Below are positions 35,901 to 46,859 of a DNA stretch of 64,000 nucleotides, one piece after another. The position numbers were made by a program, and so were the translations under genes. The stretch is from Polytrichum commune (lineage: Eukaryota > Streptophyta > Polytrichopsida > Polytrichales > Polytrichaceae), in contig OX485805.1 of NCBI GenBank assembly GCA_950295325.1, forward strand, positions 3,164,501-3,228,500, in the 5' to 3' direction. Position 1 is the first letter of the stretch, and every line of letters begins with the position of its first letter. The notes under the pieces are model-generated. The model worked only from the letters and a program-made list of their open reading frames with translations. It was not told the origin of the DNA and searched no databases.

Positions 35901-38011
35901 CTGTACACCAATTCTGAACAATTGAGGAAAAATCACAACGACCTTATTCACACAATAGAATACCACACATAACTGCTATAGAACCAAAACAGACAAAGAA
36001 CATACCACTTGGCGATGGAATTCTCTGTAGTACTATCCATGCCTTTGCCAGTATCGACTATAGTGATTTTTTCCCTATCTAATGTCACCCTGCACAATCA
36101 ACAGTCTTTTAATATCCACAGTTTCTCTCTCTTTCTATCTTCCTCAAGAATAAAAGCTGTTGTTTGACCCAGAAAAATGGCATTATATATAGCTCGTTTT
36201 CAAGAGTGGAAGAATACGTGGACAACATTTGAACTACACAGAAATCCTCTTTAGCGTTGTAATGAACCCTTCATTTACACACATCGACTATCATGTTATT
36301 TCAGAAAATTCTAACTCGAATTTTTCATTGATCTAATCACAGAGATTTAAGGAAATTGCCTAAGCAGACGAGTTTTGCCTTTCTCAAGGCGCCATACGGC
36401 CTGCAAACTATTATCCTGCTCACCAATAAGCACATCACAAAATGAGTGTATCATTAGCTTCAAACTAGTATCCTGCTCATCAATATGCACATCAAAAATA
36501 ATTGAATATCCAGCTTGAGAGTAACCACTGAACGAATGCTCTACTATGTTTTACAATCCTATCAAATAACAAATCATCACTCACAAGCTCATCTGCCAGT
36601 GCAGAAAACAGAGTGTACTCTTGGGGTAAAGCCCTGAGCATTTCCGGCTCTGGAGTCACATTCCAAAGTCCCTGTACAAACAATCACACAAAAAAGAAGT
36701 CTTGACTAAGTTTGAGTCTTTGCAAGCTCTAAAACTTCCTGTCAATATCTTAAAAAATGATTGCAAAGAATTTTGGCACCAAAATTCAGGTTGTTGATAT
36801 TCTATGGAATCCGTTGTGAAATGAGTAACTAATATATCATACCTCATCTGCATGCACGGAGTCTGGGTGACCATCCTGTCATGACCACAGCCAGTTTCAA
36901 ATTCACCACCAACACTTGAGACAAAAGCTACATTAATATATATCTGCATGATACTTAACTTGGAAAAACATACATGTTTCAAAGAAAACTTCATGAAATG
37001 GGATTTAGCAATGTCATGACAAGTGCCATCATTTGAGTTGTTTAAACTGCTGGGCTCTCAAGAGAGAGGATGAAGAGACAAAGAAAATTTGTAATTTTCA
37101 GTGACTTACCTGTAGTAACAAAGTGGTTGAGGACACTCGCACAAGGGTATCATCATCAATTACATTTCCATGACGATCCGTCAAAGTGATGTGGGATCCC
37201 CAATCGACCTGTCTTTGTTTTTTCTTTGCACTTCCTTCCGTGCCTTGTGATCCACGAACGCGGTCTATCAAAGCCTTCACAGTCAGCGTTTGCCATGTTT
37301 GACCTTCCATTAGCAAGTCTAGATGGGTTTTGTTCGGTAATAATACCCGGAGAGTCATGCCACTTGCACCAACCACCTCATCTGGGAAGCTAGCCTTGCT
37401 TTGGAATGGACTACTATTAAATGCCAATCTTCTTTTGACGTTGCGGTCCATCTGAAAATCCTGGAACCACAATCATAATGGTAAAATTTATGATTAGTCT
37501 AATGGATGTCATCAAGAGATTAAACAACAAATTGCTAATTCTACTGGTTTAGAAATGTCTTTTGAAAGTTCTCATGAGTTCGTGATACAATTAAAATTCG
37601 GTATGTCAGTTTTAAGTGATCAAATCAATTTTCCTTCTGCGAACTGAAACGACAGACATCAAAGAGAAAGATCTAAACCTCAAGCACAGGCAGGGAAACG
37701 AACAACCTCCTCTGGACTTACACATTGACAAAAGAACCACATATCACCTGTAACATCCTCCCAGAAACAAGTGAGGGCACTTTGTAGACTGCAGCCTGTC
37801 GAATGGTAGTCAAGAGTTGTCATCAAAGAGAGAGTGAAGTGACTGGTTTAGATCACACCCCACACTTAGTAATTGACATGTCACCCGTACTAAAACAATA
37901 AAAATTTGTATAATTGTTGCCTGCGCATATTGTTTATTTGACATCGAATACATTCACCTGGAGGTCAAACTGCAATGCAGTTAAAGATTTCCTAGATTTC
38001 ATATCTACCAT
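23917..38011 (-). CDS. GMI1: GMI1/SMCHD1-type GHKL-ATPase and SMC-hinge protein
   Basis: Plant GMI1 is a nuclear SMC-hinge protein linked to DNA repair by recombination. I rebuilt 36 exons: 38011-37958, 37795-37748, 37460-37110, 36875-36843, 36671-36585, 36415-36360, 36089-36006, 35900-35828, 35686-35631, 35003-34898, 34804-34736, 34561-34469, 34173-34120, 34004-33878, 33641-33586, 33022-32891, 32778-32697, 31879-31845, 31676-31583, 30894-30700, 30551-30372, 29968-29874, 29691-29569, 29305-28931, 28438-28293, 28029-27837, 27641-27435, 27252-27148, 27015-26949, 26845-26760, 26601-26350, 26223-25990, 25531-25143, 24983-24804, 24625-24293, 24184-23917. Every junction keeps phase; the total is 5118 nt, or 1705 residues plus a stop, close to the family's usual size. 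Catalytic motifs look intact and no internal stop is seen. Exons 1-2 are the least certain: MDRNVKRRL in exon 3 is an alternative start. Introns hold MITEs. Confidence 0.88.
24293..25531 (-). other. GMI1 exons 33-35: coiled coil and SMC hinge
   Basis: The region starts with a charged heptad-like stretch (LLEKLKGQAHKVGKFENDLK...). It continues through GSDILGIVVLLARV and LAGFLGKKKMTAIV to YPEGFLGYAVNLLHL, then HGLRETLFFQLFSYLQVY and AVSLDGGMIIHD. The last three segments are diagnostic of the plant GMI1 hinge. The final exon (24184-23917) adds another coiled coil ending LVSCITRP. Confidence 0.85.
28505..28860 (+). repeat. Dispersed repeat in a GMI1 intron
   Basis: It belongs to the longer subfamily also seen at 2565-2940 and 56230-56930. 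The shared blocks are 'tatgtggtcat', 'atacttgagtggtatatggc', 'gattggactatgtgctca' and 'aggttcaataac'. It lies in the intron between exons 24 and 25. Confidence 0.6.
33139..33496 (+). mobile_element. Tourist-like MITE, copy B, in a GMI1 intron
   Basis: This 358-bp element lies between exons 15 and 16. Its ends are GGTAAGCAG on both sides (inverted). TAA precedes it at 33136-33138. The right flank reads CTAA, so the duplication is imperfect. The interior matches copies A and C throughout. Confidence 0.65.
34469..36671 (-). other. GMI1 exons 5-12: GHKL ATPase domain
   Basis: The N motif is ALADELDNSLQAVW, with the predicted catalytic Glu at about residue 190 and Asn at 193. It is split by an intron between DEL and DNS. 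The G1 motif DTGKGMD lies at about 222-228. IGGEPPYLK is followed by PHFGMYGFGGIGAG at about 263-276. SPHGSFTK and DYYFPYIQ follow. These are the ATP-binding motifs of the gyrase/Hsp90/kinase/MutL fold, and all key residues appear kept. The intron after exon 6 uses a GC donor (AG|GCAATT at 36359-36354). Confidence 0.85.
35236..35604 (+). mobile_element. Tourist-like MITE, copy C, in a GMI1 intron
   Basis: This 369-bp element lies in the intron between exons 9 and 10, ending only 26 bp from exon 9. The ends GGTAGATACG and, inverted, GGTAGATGGG match. The interior shares 'aattggg..gga', 'agaatcttcactttgat' and 'tttcatatccta' with copies A and B. Flanking trinucleotides are tca and tta. Confidence 0.65.
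37110..37460 (-). other. GMI1 exon 3: N-terminal ubiquitin-like region
   Basis: This exon of 117 codons contains MTLRVLLPNKTHLDLLMEG, a 'TWQTLTVKALIDRV' helix and a Lys-rich segment. It then reads VDWGSHITLTDRHGN and ends TLLLQ before GTAAGT. SMCHD1-family proteins carry a ubiquitin-like fold here ahead of the ATPase; the match to plant GMI1 is by pattern. Confidence 0.7.
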
Positions 38012-40992
38012 TTTTCTTTATGTTCTTTATCAACCTTCGCAGTGGCGTCAACAGCCGGATACACCATATCGTCAGGAAGAGGCTTAAATCCAGCAGGGTA
38101 TGTAGGCCAGAATGTTTTGGATGTGAAGTTATGCAGCCGGGTGCTGAGCACAGAGCAGACTATTCTTTCGTCTTTTACTATAGAATACCGTGCGCTGGGT
38201 ACACGTACCGGCATACCCTGGTTTTTGGACTGCCCCTCAGGGGACCCAACCAAAGAAGACAAATTGGAGGGGTAGTTGGTACCCGGACGTTGAGGAGCAT
38301 TATTAGTTGCAGGTTGGGCAACTAGTTGTTGATCGCACTAATAGCGTGTGTAGCACACGTGATTAAATAAAGCACTTCAAGTTTCATGTGACTACAATTC
38401 GTCCATCTGGTAATGTGTATCATTAGTTGACAATGCTTAGACATTAAGCAGTTGGGACAAATGATACAGTCATGAGCAAGCATCTGGTAGTCATGGTTGC
38501 TGCGCAGAAATTGGCCAGACCTATCTTCTGGATGCAGAAATTATGCTTCAATGGTTGGATTTCCGGGGCCAGCAATTCAAGTTTTCGCACTGATAAATAT
38601 TCAGAAAAAATTAACCTCACTGACAAGTAATTTTGGAGCACATGTTCAATCAAGCAGGAAGTTTGTGGATAAAGAATCCCAGCACTCGGTGGCCTGTTAT
38701 GTAGATTTTGTTCACTCCCTGGTTAAGTAACACATAGGGCAAAGGATTCGAGGTGTCTAAGTAGGTAAGTTCATCCATCAAGAAGGTGAAAACGTAGATC
38801 CAATGTAGTAAACTATGCTATGATCTGAAAATCTTTATATATTCAACGATTTAACTACAGAATTGGCACAATAGATCTTGAACTCAGGTAAGTAGGTTGT
38901 TAAATGGACATATTAAGCTCAACAGTTCTTAAAAGATCGACAAGGTACACTTCATCTTTGTCTTGAATTTGGCGTTCCTCATTCAGTATGAAGGTTTAGA
39001 CACTGCTCGTAATGACCTCAAGAACTTGAGAGTACCAAGGACTATTTTAGATTAATTTAGAAAATATTTAGGGTAGATATGAGAGTCCATGGATAAGTAT
39101 TTCCCTCAAGTGACTCCAGATGAGGAACTGAAGAGCAATCAAATTGTCAAATACCTGATCTGCACACAATAATAATTCGGTCCCCTCGTTCCTGTCGCCC
39201 GTCACTGGTCAAAATTCCTCTCACCCGTGCATAATTCCAGAAGCCACACTGTCAAACTCTGGATCCTTAATGTGCTCCGGTAATGCGCCTGATACATAAA
39301 TATACCAAATATCAGGTCCCTGCGTCAGGGTTATATAGGAGACCTTCACTGTCATCGTTAGTGTGCACAAAACCATATAATTATTGATAACAACTAGATT
39401 AGTATGGGCAGTGCTAGCAGTGCCAAGGCAATGATCCATGTTTTCTATCAGTTAAGGGACGGTTCAAAAGTGACAGTTTATATGAAGGGGAAGAATTCAC
39501 TTGCTAAGAAACTATCCTTCATACATGTAATACCATATATCAAACCGAATTTCCCTCAATGCGAATTGCACAGAACCACAATATTAATAGGTTTTGTAGA
39601 GGAAATACACCAAATGTCCAGCAGCTCACCAAATTTAATACGTGAATTACTTAGAACATCTGCATTTGGGGTGCTTGGCCCGCCTCAATCTCAGAAATAC
39701 TGTGCGATACCTGCACAATACCATCTCCACTGATCCTTTTTCTTTATCTGATCATGAACACCTCCACAAATTCCACATCTAAAATTTGAAAAGAAATAGG
39801 TCAAGTCCGACAGAAATCCTGTCTACTGTTTTGAGTTCCACGAGCTCACTCTTTTTCCCCTCACCTCCACGAATATTACCCATCTGATGTCTTAGCTACG
39901 TGATATGGAAGACTCAGAGATACTTGGCCATCTGCACTCGCCCTGCAGTATCCACAAGCAACAACAGGTCATCCAAACCATGCCCAAAGCCAACCTCATT
40001 TCTAGTGACTTAGAAAGTGTGTTCAGCTTCCCATCTCCAGGAGAGGAAAGGAGGATCATCTTGGAACTAATGGATCAGCAAGTGAACTGTATGGAGAAGA
40101 GTGTAGAAGAGGGGATCCATATCTCTCTCCCCTTCATTCCTTGGGGTAGGTCACTTACAAATCACCCCTTATCGTAGACCCTCACAGTCTATGAACTTAC
40201 GTACAGACTGCAGCTAGACGTCAATACGGTGCAAGACTCAATAAGACCTCTTGTAGGGTAGAATCTGGATAACTGAAATATCTGCTGTTCAGTCCTGTGA
40301 TAAATTGCAACACATTTTGAATTCCAGATAGACCGCTAGAGTAGCTCAATCAATCGGTTCTAGCACTTCGACTGTGCTTGCAATATTGACCTCGGAGTTT
40401 AATTTTCCAACAACGCAAGGGGCAATCTCCCGAAGGAATGCCTTAAGAAAATCTTGCAAATTCTTTGCATTGACACTGAAACAGAACATTCTCCTCAAAA
40501 TAAAAGTTGTGCTATGTCTCCATTAATTTTCTTTAGTTTCACACGCCTGGATCGGACAAACTCTTTCAATAAGAAACGAAAACTGCAGAATCTTACAGCG
40601 CTGAATGACGATCCAAGCAGATGAAGGACTAAGTGAATGACGTCCAGAAGTTGCTCCCTCTATGCCAATGTCGCAATCACAGCAGAAGCTTCAAAGCCAA
40701 AAACAAATAAAAACTAAAAAAAATGCCAGTAGAATCTCTCACACGACACAACTAATATAAGTTCGAAGTCTACGTAAAGCTGGAGCGAAAGATAGCGTCA
40801 AGCACGCTTTCAACCAGAAACAATGAAATTTTCTACAGTCTACGAGACTCAATTGTGCTGTGCACCTTCTGTTCTTAGAAATGGAAATCTATCTACACGA
40901 TTTTTTTTCTCCTGATTGCAAGTCTTGGAATTCGCGCTCTCTATGGGCAATTAGCTCACTTCATCTTCTGATGCGCTTCCCATCCTCGCCAT
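38005..40992 (-). CDS. Exon-like fragments of an unidentified minus-strand gene
   Basis: Four pieces look coding. (1) 38340-38005: a Q/N/P-rich start (QPATNNAPQRPG), then VRVPSARYSIVKDERIV, RLHNFTSKTFWPTYPAGF and DKEHKEKW before TAG. (2) 39288-39225: acceptor ATCAG, ALPEHIKDPEFDSVASGIMH, donor GG|GTGAGA. (3) 40475-40346: acceptor TTTCAG, FLKAFLREIAPCVVGKLNSE, ending EPID before TGA. (4) 40992-40960: MARMGSASEDE and donor GAA|GTGAGC. The phases do not all fit, so exons are missing or these are two units. I do not recognise the family. The stop of piece 1 (38007-38005) overlaps the proposed GMI1 start codon (38011-38009), so it could instead be an upstream reading frame in the GMI1 leader. Confidence 0.4.
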
Positions 40993-40999
40993 TTTGGCT

Positions 41000-41630
41000 G
41001 CAGTCCTTGATCTCTTCGCCTTCCAAGTTCCCACAACCCATCAACCACCAAGAATCTTCACTACTACGTTAAGATTCCTCAGAAATATCAGAAAATGAAT
41101 CAATGCTCCGCCGTAATTCTACCCCACCAATTATGGTGTTTAGTATCATGCACCCTACTTGCGAAGAGCCTAAACTAGATGCCTAGAACCCCTTAATCGT
41201 CAATGTGATACTATTCATTAACATAAGTTATTGTTTTTAGTGAAAATTTATTTACATTATGAAATTTAGTGCACCACATCGGGCTATTTGAGATGATAGT
41301 TCTGCATTTGAGCATGCAAGGGGAAGATATTTTTGAGTGTATTTATGGCAAGTGTTATGTGTTTACATTTTTAGTTTGCAAGAGGAAGATAGCATCGATC
41401 ATACTAATGCCAAGTGTCATCTGTGTATACTTTAGTCAACTTGTAGACCATTGTTTAACATAAGCGTACACCTCATAACATCATTGAACATACTCATGCC
41501 AAGATATCAGTAAGTGCACTGGAAACGTCATGTGTCATGAGGTGATACTAATGATGAAGTTTTTGAACATCATTATATTAACCTAATGTACGCCTCAAAA
41601 TAGGGTAATTGATACTATTACGCATGTGAG
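41000..41630. other. No gene found
   Basis: This is AT-rich sequence. Part of 41530-41655 resembles a MITE end ('actaaataccataaacgg'). Confidence 0.45.
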
Positions 41631-41639
41631 ACTAAATAC

Positions 41640-41868
41640 CATAAACGGTTTATGATGCTTAGCGTCACTTAGAAGCTAGTATTTGGAGTTACGCATTGCT
41701 TTAACATTTTATTGTTAATGTAAATATTTACCAAGTGAAGATAGTAATGTTCTATAATGTCCATACCAATTTGACCTTTATTGGTAAAAATGAGATCCAT
41801 AGCAAAAAGTTATGGCATATTATAACTATGAATAGCAAGTGACACTAAATATCATAAATGGTGCAGTA
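41640..41868. mobile_element. Tc1-related MITE (copy 2)
   Basis: The left end is 'tttatgatgcttagcgtcactta' and the right end, inverted, 'catttatgatatttagtgtcacttgc'. The interior 'tttggagttacgcattgct.taaca', with 'ttaccaag' and 'ggtaaaaatgagat' later on, matches the element at 46860-47077. The boundaries are approximate. Confidence 0.65.
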
Positions 41869-41959
41869 GTCTTATGCATGCATGAATCTAATATATAATC
41901 ATGTTACTCATAAACTTGTACTCCTTCATTGAAGAGCGTTTAAAGTGTTTGATTGATGA

Positions 41960-42165
41960 CTAAGGTAGACGTGTCTAAAGCCAACGTAGTTGGTCCAAGA
42001 TGACCCTAAACCACTGGATGATGGTGGAGAGATACCCAAATCTTAAGGAAGAGGTTGGTAATTCGATTCCCGATTGTGAAATCTCCTATCTACTTGACAA
42101 AAAAACTTGCTAGGTGGTCAACTGCCTGTTGGCCTTCAATCTAAAAACATTTAAATTAAAAAAAA
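41960..42165 (+). mobile_element. Possible tRNA-derived SINE
   Basis: A 'tagttggtccaag' A-box-like stretch is followed about 70 bp later by 'ggtaattcgattcccg', close to a tRNA-type B box. The sequence then ends in an A-rich tail (42150-42168). It is too short and too diverged for a tRNA gene. Confidence 0.35.
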
Positions 42166-42244
42166 ATCAACGTAGTAATAATTTGATACTTAATATATTT
42201 GAGTGGTATATGGCTATGAACGGGGAGAGCTGACTACTACGATT

Positions 42245-42452
42245 TTTTTGTCTAATTAGCATAGGTTACCATTCAAGGTTACGTGTTGCCATAACTTTTT
42301 ACCAACACTATCGTGTTTACCCACTCAGTTATATCATGTTCTTCGGTGTGCATACTGACCACTTATGTTATTTGGGAAGAAAATGATACTTTCAGTAAAA
42401 TGTTATAGCAATGCGTAGTTCTCCAAATGGTAACCCACACTAATTAAACAAA
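42245..42452. mobile_element. MITE with about 60-bp terminal inverted repeats
   Basis: The left arm 'taattagcataggttaccattcaaggttacgtgttgccataac' pairs with a right arm that, inverted, reads 'taattagtgtgggttaccatttggagaactacgcattgctataac'. It is related to the element at 46559-46760. Confidence 0.65.
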
Positions 42453-42599
42453 TAATAAGTGTAGTTACAGATTTAACCGGTTTGTTATATCCAAATTACT
42501 AGTTCAAAGACAAAACTTGAAAAAACAAATCGAAGCGAAACATTTCAATCAATAATTGATTGATAATAAACAAATAAGAATAGCAACCAAGTTGGCTCA

Positions 42600-42960
42600 A
42601 TATTCCCCGTTCACTGTATATGGTTAGGGGTTGATTTTGAAATGGACATCAAAAAGACATGTTTTATATATATATATATATACACATATATACATTGAAC
42701 TACATGCTCAAAATGTTCTAACCATTTTAGGTTCAATAATTAAACTGATCAAGGGTAATATATGTTCACTTTACAAGCATGGGAATATTCACATTAATAA
42801 TGAATAGGATATTCATGTGAGCTCTAAAAATCATGACTATGGGAAAATTACTACAGGCACAATCTAGATTAAATTGCTATTCATCTTACAATAACACGCA
42901 TCTTCATTAAGTTAGTGCCACTTGATCCTACCCAAGTCATGCCTCATTTGTTCGTATCAT
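42600..42960 (+). repeat. Dispersed repeat, Tourist-like family relative
   Basis: The shared blocks are 'tggacatcaaaaagacatg', 'actacatgctcaaa', 'aggttcaataat', 'aataggatattcat.tgagctctaaaa' and 'acacgcatcttcat'. It carries an internal (TA)n insert at 42667-42682. Confidence 0.6.
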
Positions 42961-42964
42961 TAAA

Positions 42965-45900
42965 ACTAGTAGAGTAGAATCGCAAGTAGAGGGTTCCAAG
43001 TCATAATCATGAAAGAATCGGTTTAATTAGCCATAGGTATTGAAAGTACTATTTGGATGTGTAAGTTAGGTTTCTCAAATCACACACAACAATCATAACT
43101 TGGTCATCAATAGCCCTTCCTTTTAACTTGTACTTAATTAGCCGTGGGTATGGAAAGTGATGTCCGGATGTGTAGGTTAGGGTTTTTGTTAATCGCACCC
43201 CCATAATCATCATTAGCCTTACTTCTCTTGTACTTGTTCATTTTATTACTTTGTTACTTTATTTTTTTGGGTCTCATGCGCTTGTGGACTTGGTTTCATA
43301 TATACTTACTAGAAATACTTAAGTTAAACATTCACAACCAATTGTAATTAATTTAGAGTTTAATACTTTAGACACGTTTTAGATCACAAAGAGAGTAGTG
43401 TACTTGGAAAAGTGTTTCAATACTAATAGGATACGGAGGGTCGACCTCAAATCAAATATGTTCTCTCCCATTTTGTGTACGATTTAGCCAAATCAAAGGC
43501 GTATCATAAAGCATAACTTGAGAGCCCAATTTGAAGTTGAGTTACGAGTCTTAGTTGTGAAGACAAAATTTTACATTACAAGGCTACGGTTGTCATTGGA
43601 TTCCACTAAATTATTTTTGAAAGTGTTATTTTTCAAAGTTTGATGCCATTTGGCCTTTGGGTTCGATTTATGAAGAGTGTATGTTGGGAAAAGAAATCGA
43701 TATGTCAAGAACATTGGTGTTGTCATGTAAAATTAAGTTTCAACAAAGAAAGCATAAAGGATCAAAAGGGGACTGAGGTTGGAATTTTTTTTGTAAGATG
43801 ACATAGACCTATGTCATCCAGGTCTAATAAAATGGAATTTTCAATGGGACTCTCAATAGGGAGTTTACTAAACTCGCATACTTCTCTTCGCTCTAGAAAT
43901 GTATTTCATTCATTTATATGTAATGTTGAAGACTAACACATAGTTTGGATCTAAAACTTGTTGTTTTACTACATGAAGTATTGTCATTACCGCGGGTCAA
44001 TAATCAATGCTAACTAGTACCATGCCAAGTGGGCCACACTAATTCCACACCTTTTCATTACAAGTGTGCATTTTAGTAATAACATGAGAACATTGATGCA
44101 ATTGTTTGTTTGCTAAGTATCATATTATCTTACAAGTTCTTTAATATTATGTGAATTCCAAGTTTCATAATACACAAACAACACGGACCACAATATGCAA
44201 TTATACATTCACAATTGATGTGGATACTCTCAATGTTAGTCAATGTAACCAAAGGTTGTTCATGAAAGGTTATTTAAAGTTTCACAAGGCCATAATTAAA
44301 GTGGGCCACACTAAATTATGGAAATATTTGATGTTATGAGTCACCCACATCACCAATTCAAACGGATGCCTAGACTTGGTCCACAAGATCAATATTACAA
44401 TTGACCTTTGTTTGTTTGATAGTCTCACCGGACTCATATATCACTTCAACACTCCATCTTGAGACTTCAATTTTCTATCATAACAAGATCGGAGGATCTT
44501 GAGTACAATGTCCCGTAAATCCAAGAATTCAACAAGTTGGTAGGCCGGTTATTAAACTTATGTATCGAATGACATGTGTACTTTACTTACCTATGAAAAA
44601 TAATTTACTTTACCTACTTTATTTTACAATCACTTTGCGTCAAGTTCACCGCAATCATAATCACTTGACACCCCTTGTTCAATGGTGATCGATCGGCCTC
44701 CATTTGCGCATGATTGGTCGAGATCCTAGTGGTGTTTCCAAGACCAACCGGTGACCAAAGTTCGGGAAGTTTTTGAAGCCTTAGTGGCTAATTGCCGGTA
44801 GTTGCTACGAAGGGTCGGATTTTTTCCAATTTACATCGGCAACAGCCGGTCTTTTGTAAAATCAATCGGCCAATTGCCTATATTTTCATATTTTCATTGG
44901 CCAATATCCGATTAAATGGAATTCATATCGGCACTAATTGTTTTAAAAATGTATGAAAAGTTATTAGAAATCATTTCTTAGTACAAAATCTTGAATAAGT
45001 GAAAAGAAAGGCATGTTCAAAACTTTAAATTTGAAGAGTTAATATCCTTGGCAGGAATTGAACCTAGCAATGCCTTCACCACTTGAAGGCCAAGGGTCCC
45101 CCAATTCTTCATAGAAGCAATTGGATTTGGTCATGGAAAGGTTGCATAATTCAAAAAGTTTAAGGTTTAGGGTACTTCCTCAAGTGCATCATCAGATGCC
45201 CCATACAAATAACGTTCTGGATGCTTCCGGCTAAAATCCAGTAACTCACAAGAAGAATCGGCTACATTTCCAGGACATTTTCTGGTCCATCGGCTAATTG
45301 CCGGAGGATTGAAATTACAGTCGGATTGCCATCCAATGGTTGGAAATTTGGACCGGCCATGAGGGGAAATCCATCGGCTGATAATGAACTAGCCGTCGGT
45401 TTTCCCCGAACATAGCCGGTGACATGTTGACATCTCTCGGGTTTTCTTTATTAAATTGGGGAATATTCTTAAGATTCTTCTTAAATGGGTCGGTTATTAA
45501 ATTTTCGTAAGTCTTGAATTTGATCTAGTTATTTTTCAAACTCAACCGGTTCATTTGTAACTAGCGGTCAGTTTTCTCCTATTCATTGTTGGCCTTGGTC
45601 TTCCGGCCTCCACATTGATTAGTAATGTTTGTGCAGATGTGATAAGGACTTGAATTGAGCATTTGGCAAGCATATGGGGCATGGACTCTTCATTGGAATC
45701 CTAAATGATGTGTGTGGGTGACTTTGAAATAAGGGTCACTTCACACACAAGCCAAGAGCCGTGATCATGACATTGTGAGAGCCCAAAAGAAAGTGTCCGA
45801 AGGTTGTCCCTAAGTCACCTCCACAATCATGTAGTGTGGTCATGAATCCTCAAGTGTAGTGTGAAGCCATATGTGACTGGGCCCTCAACCAAATGCAATT

Positions 45901-46550
45901 TCAATGAATTTCTATTCATGCGGATCCACACGCATGATATAAATAGAATAAACCAACGGTTGTGAACGTTTGGAGTGCCATGATCACCCGAATCCTCAAC
46001 TTCCAAGCATTTAAGTCAAATATATTTGGTTTGTGCACTTGAAATTATATCAAACACTACCTATCACAAAAACAAGTGACATTTGGTCATATGTAACAAT
46101 AGTGATCAAATTTACATGGCATATGTTCCCATTTGGGACTTGAAGATGTCATACAAAGGGGTCTAAGTGTACACAACACAACAACATTGTAGCTAAAATA
46201 TCAAAAGTGACCAAATCTAAAAAAATTGGACCATTTATCACATGCATTATTCCAGCTAAGACATGCATAATATATGTAAACCAAAATTTAGGAAATTTAG
46301 GAAATTTGAGCTAGTATGACTATCCTAGACTCAACTACACATCACATACATCTAATCATCGATGTCACAAAACTTTCTTTTCATTTCTCATTTTCACTAG
46401 TTGTGAAAAACATGGATTCCATAGAGCAAATCGAATAAAAATTCAACACTTGTTGGGGGTCTCCACAAATCAAACAGATATTCTCCATGAATACACCCCA
46501 GTCCTTCAATGGCTAAGTTGCTTCTTACTATCAAAACTAATGAAATCCAC
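42965..46550. other. No gene found
   Basis: Between 44690 and 45620 the motif 'cggctaattgccgg' and variants such as 'atcggc' and 'gccggt' recur many times in both directions, which suggests an old, rearranged repeat. No coding sequence is recognised. Confidence 0.45.
45040..45105 (-). mobile_element. tRNA-like head, probably a SINE fragment
   Basis: On the minus strand it reads 'ccttggccttcaagtgg' (A-box-like), 'aaggcattgcta' and then 'ggttcaattcctgccaagg'. The last part contains a B-box sequence, and its final seven bases pair with the first seven. It lacks a normal anticodon arm, so I favour a SINE head over a functional tRNA. Confidence 0.4.
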
Positions 46551-46558
46551 TTAAACAC

Positions 46559-46760
46559 CGATTATCCCAATTAGTGCGTGTTACTATTTGGAGTTATACA
46601 ATGCCATAACGTCTTACTTGGTAGTTCAATAGGTCGTTCAATAGGTTGTTCCGACATAATAGAACATAAACAACTTTGCTTGTTGAAATATGACATTGTC
46701 AGTAAATAGTTTTGGCATTGCATAAGGTCCGAATAGTAACACACACTAATTGGGATAATC
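46559..46760. mobile_element. MITE with about 55-bp terminal inverted repeats
   Basis: The left arm 'gattatcccaattagtgcg', then 'tgttactatttggagttatacaatgcc', pairs with the right arm, which inverted reads 'gattatcccaattagtgtg', then 'tgttactattcggaccttatgcaatgcc'. The middle is short and AT-rich. Confidence 0.75.
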
Positions 46761-46859
46761 AATGCACGATGATATGCCAGCAACCCATACTCGAGGAGTG
46801 TGCAAAACCTATGTTTTGCATCTTAAGGTAGAAAAATCAAAAACAATGAATGACCACTA

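Noticed and set aside
39905-40177. A 90-codon plus-strand frame starting MEDSEILGHL
   Set aside because: It looks mildly protein-like but has no splice partners or recognised family, and it lies opposite the probable minus-strand transcription unit.
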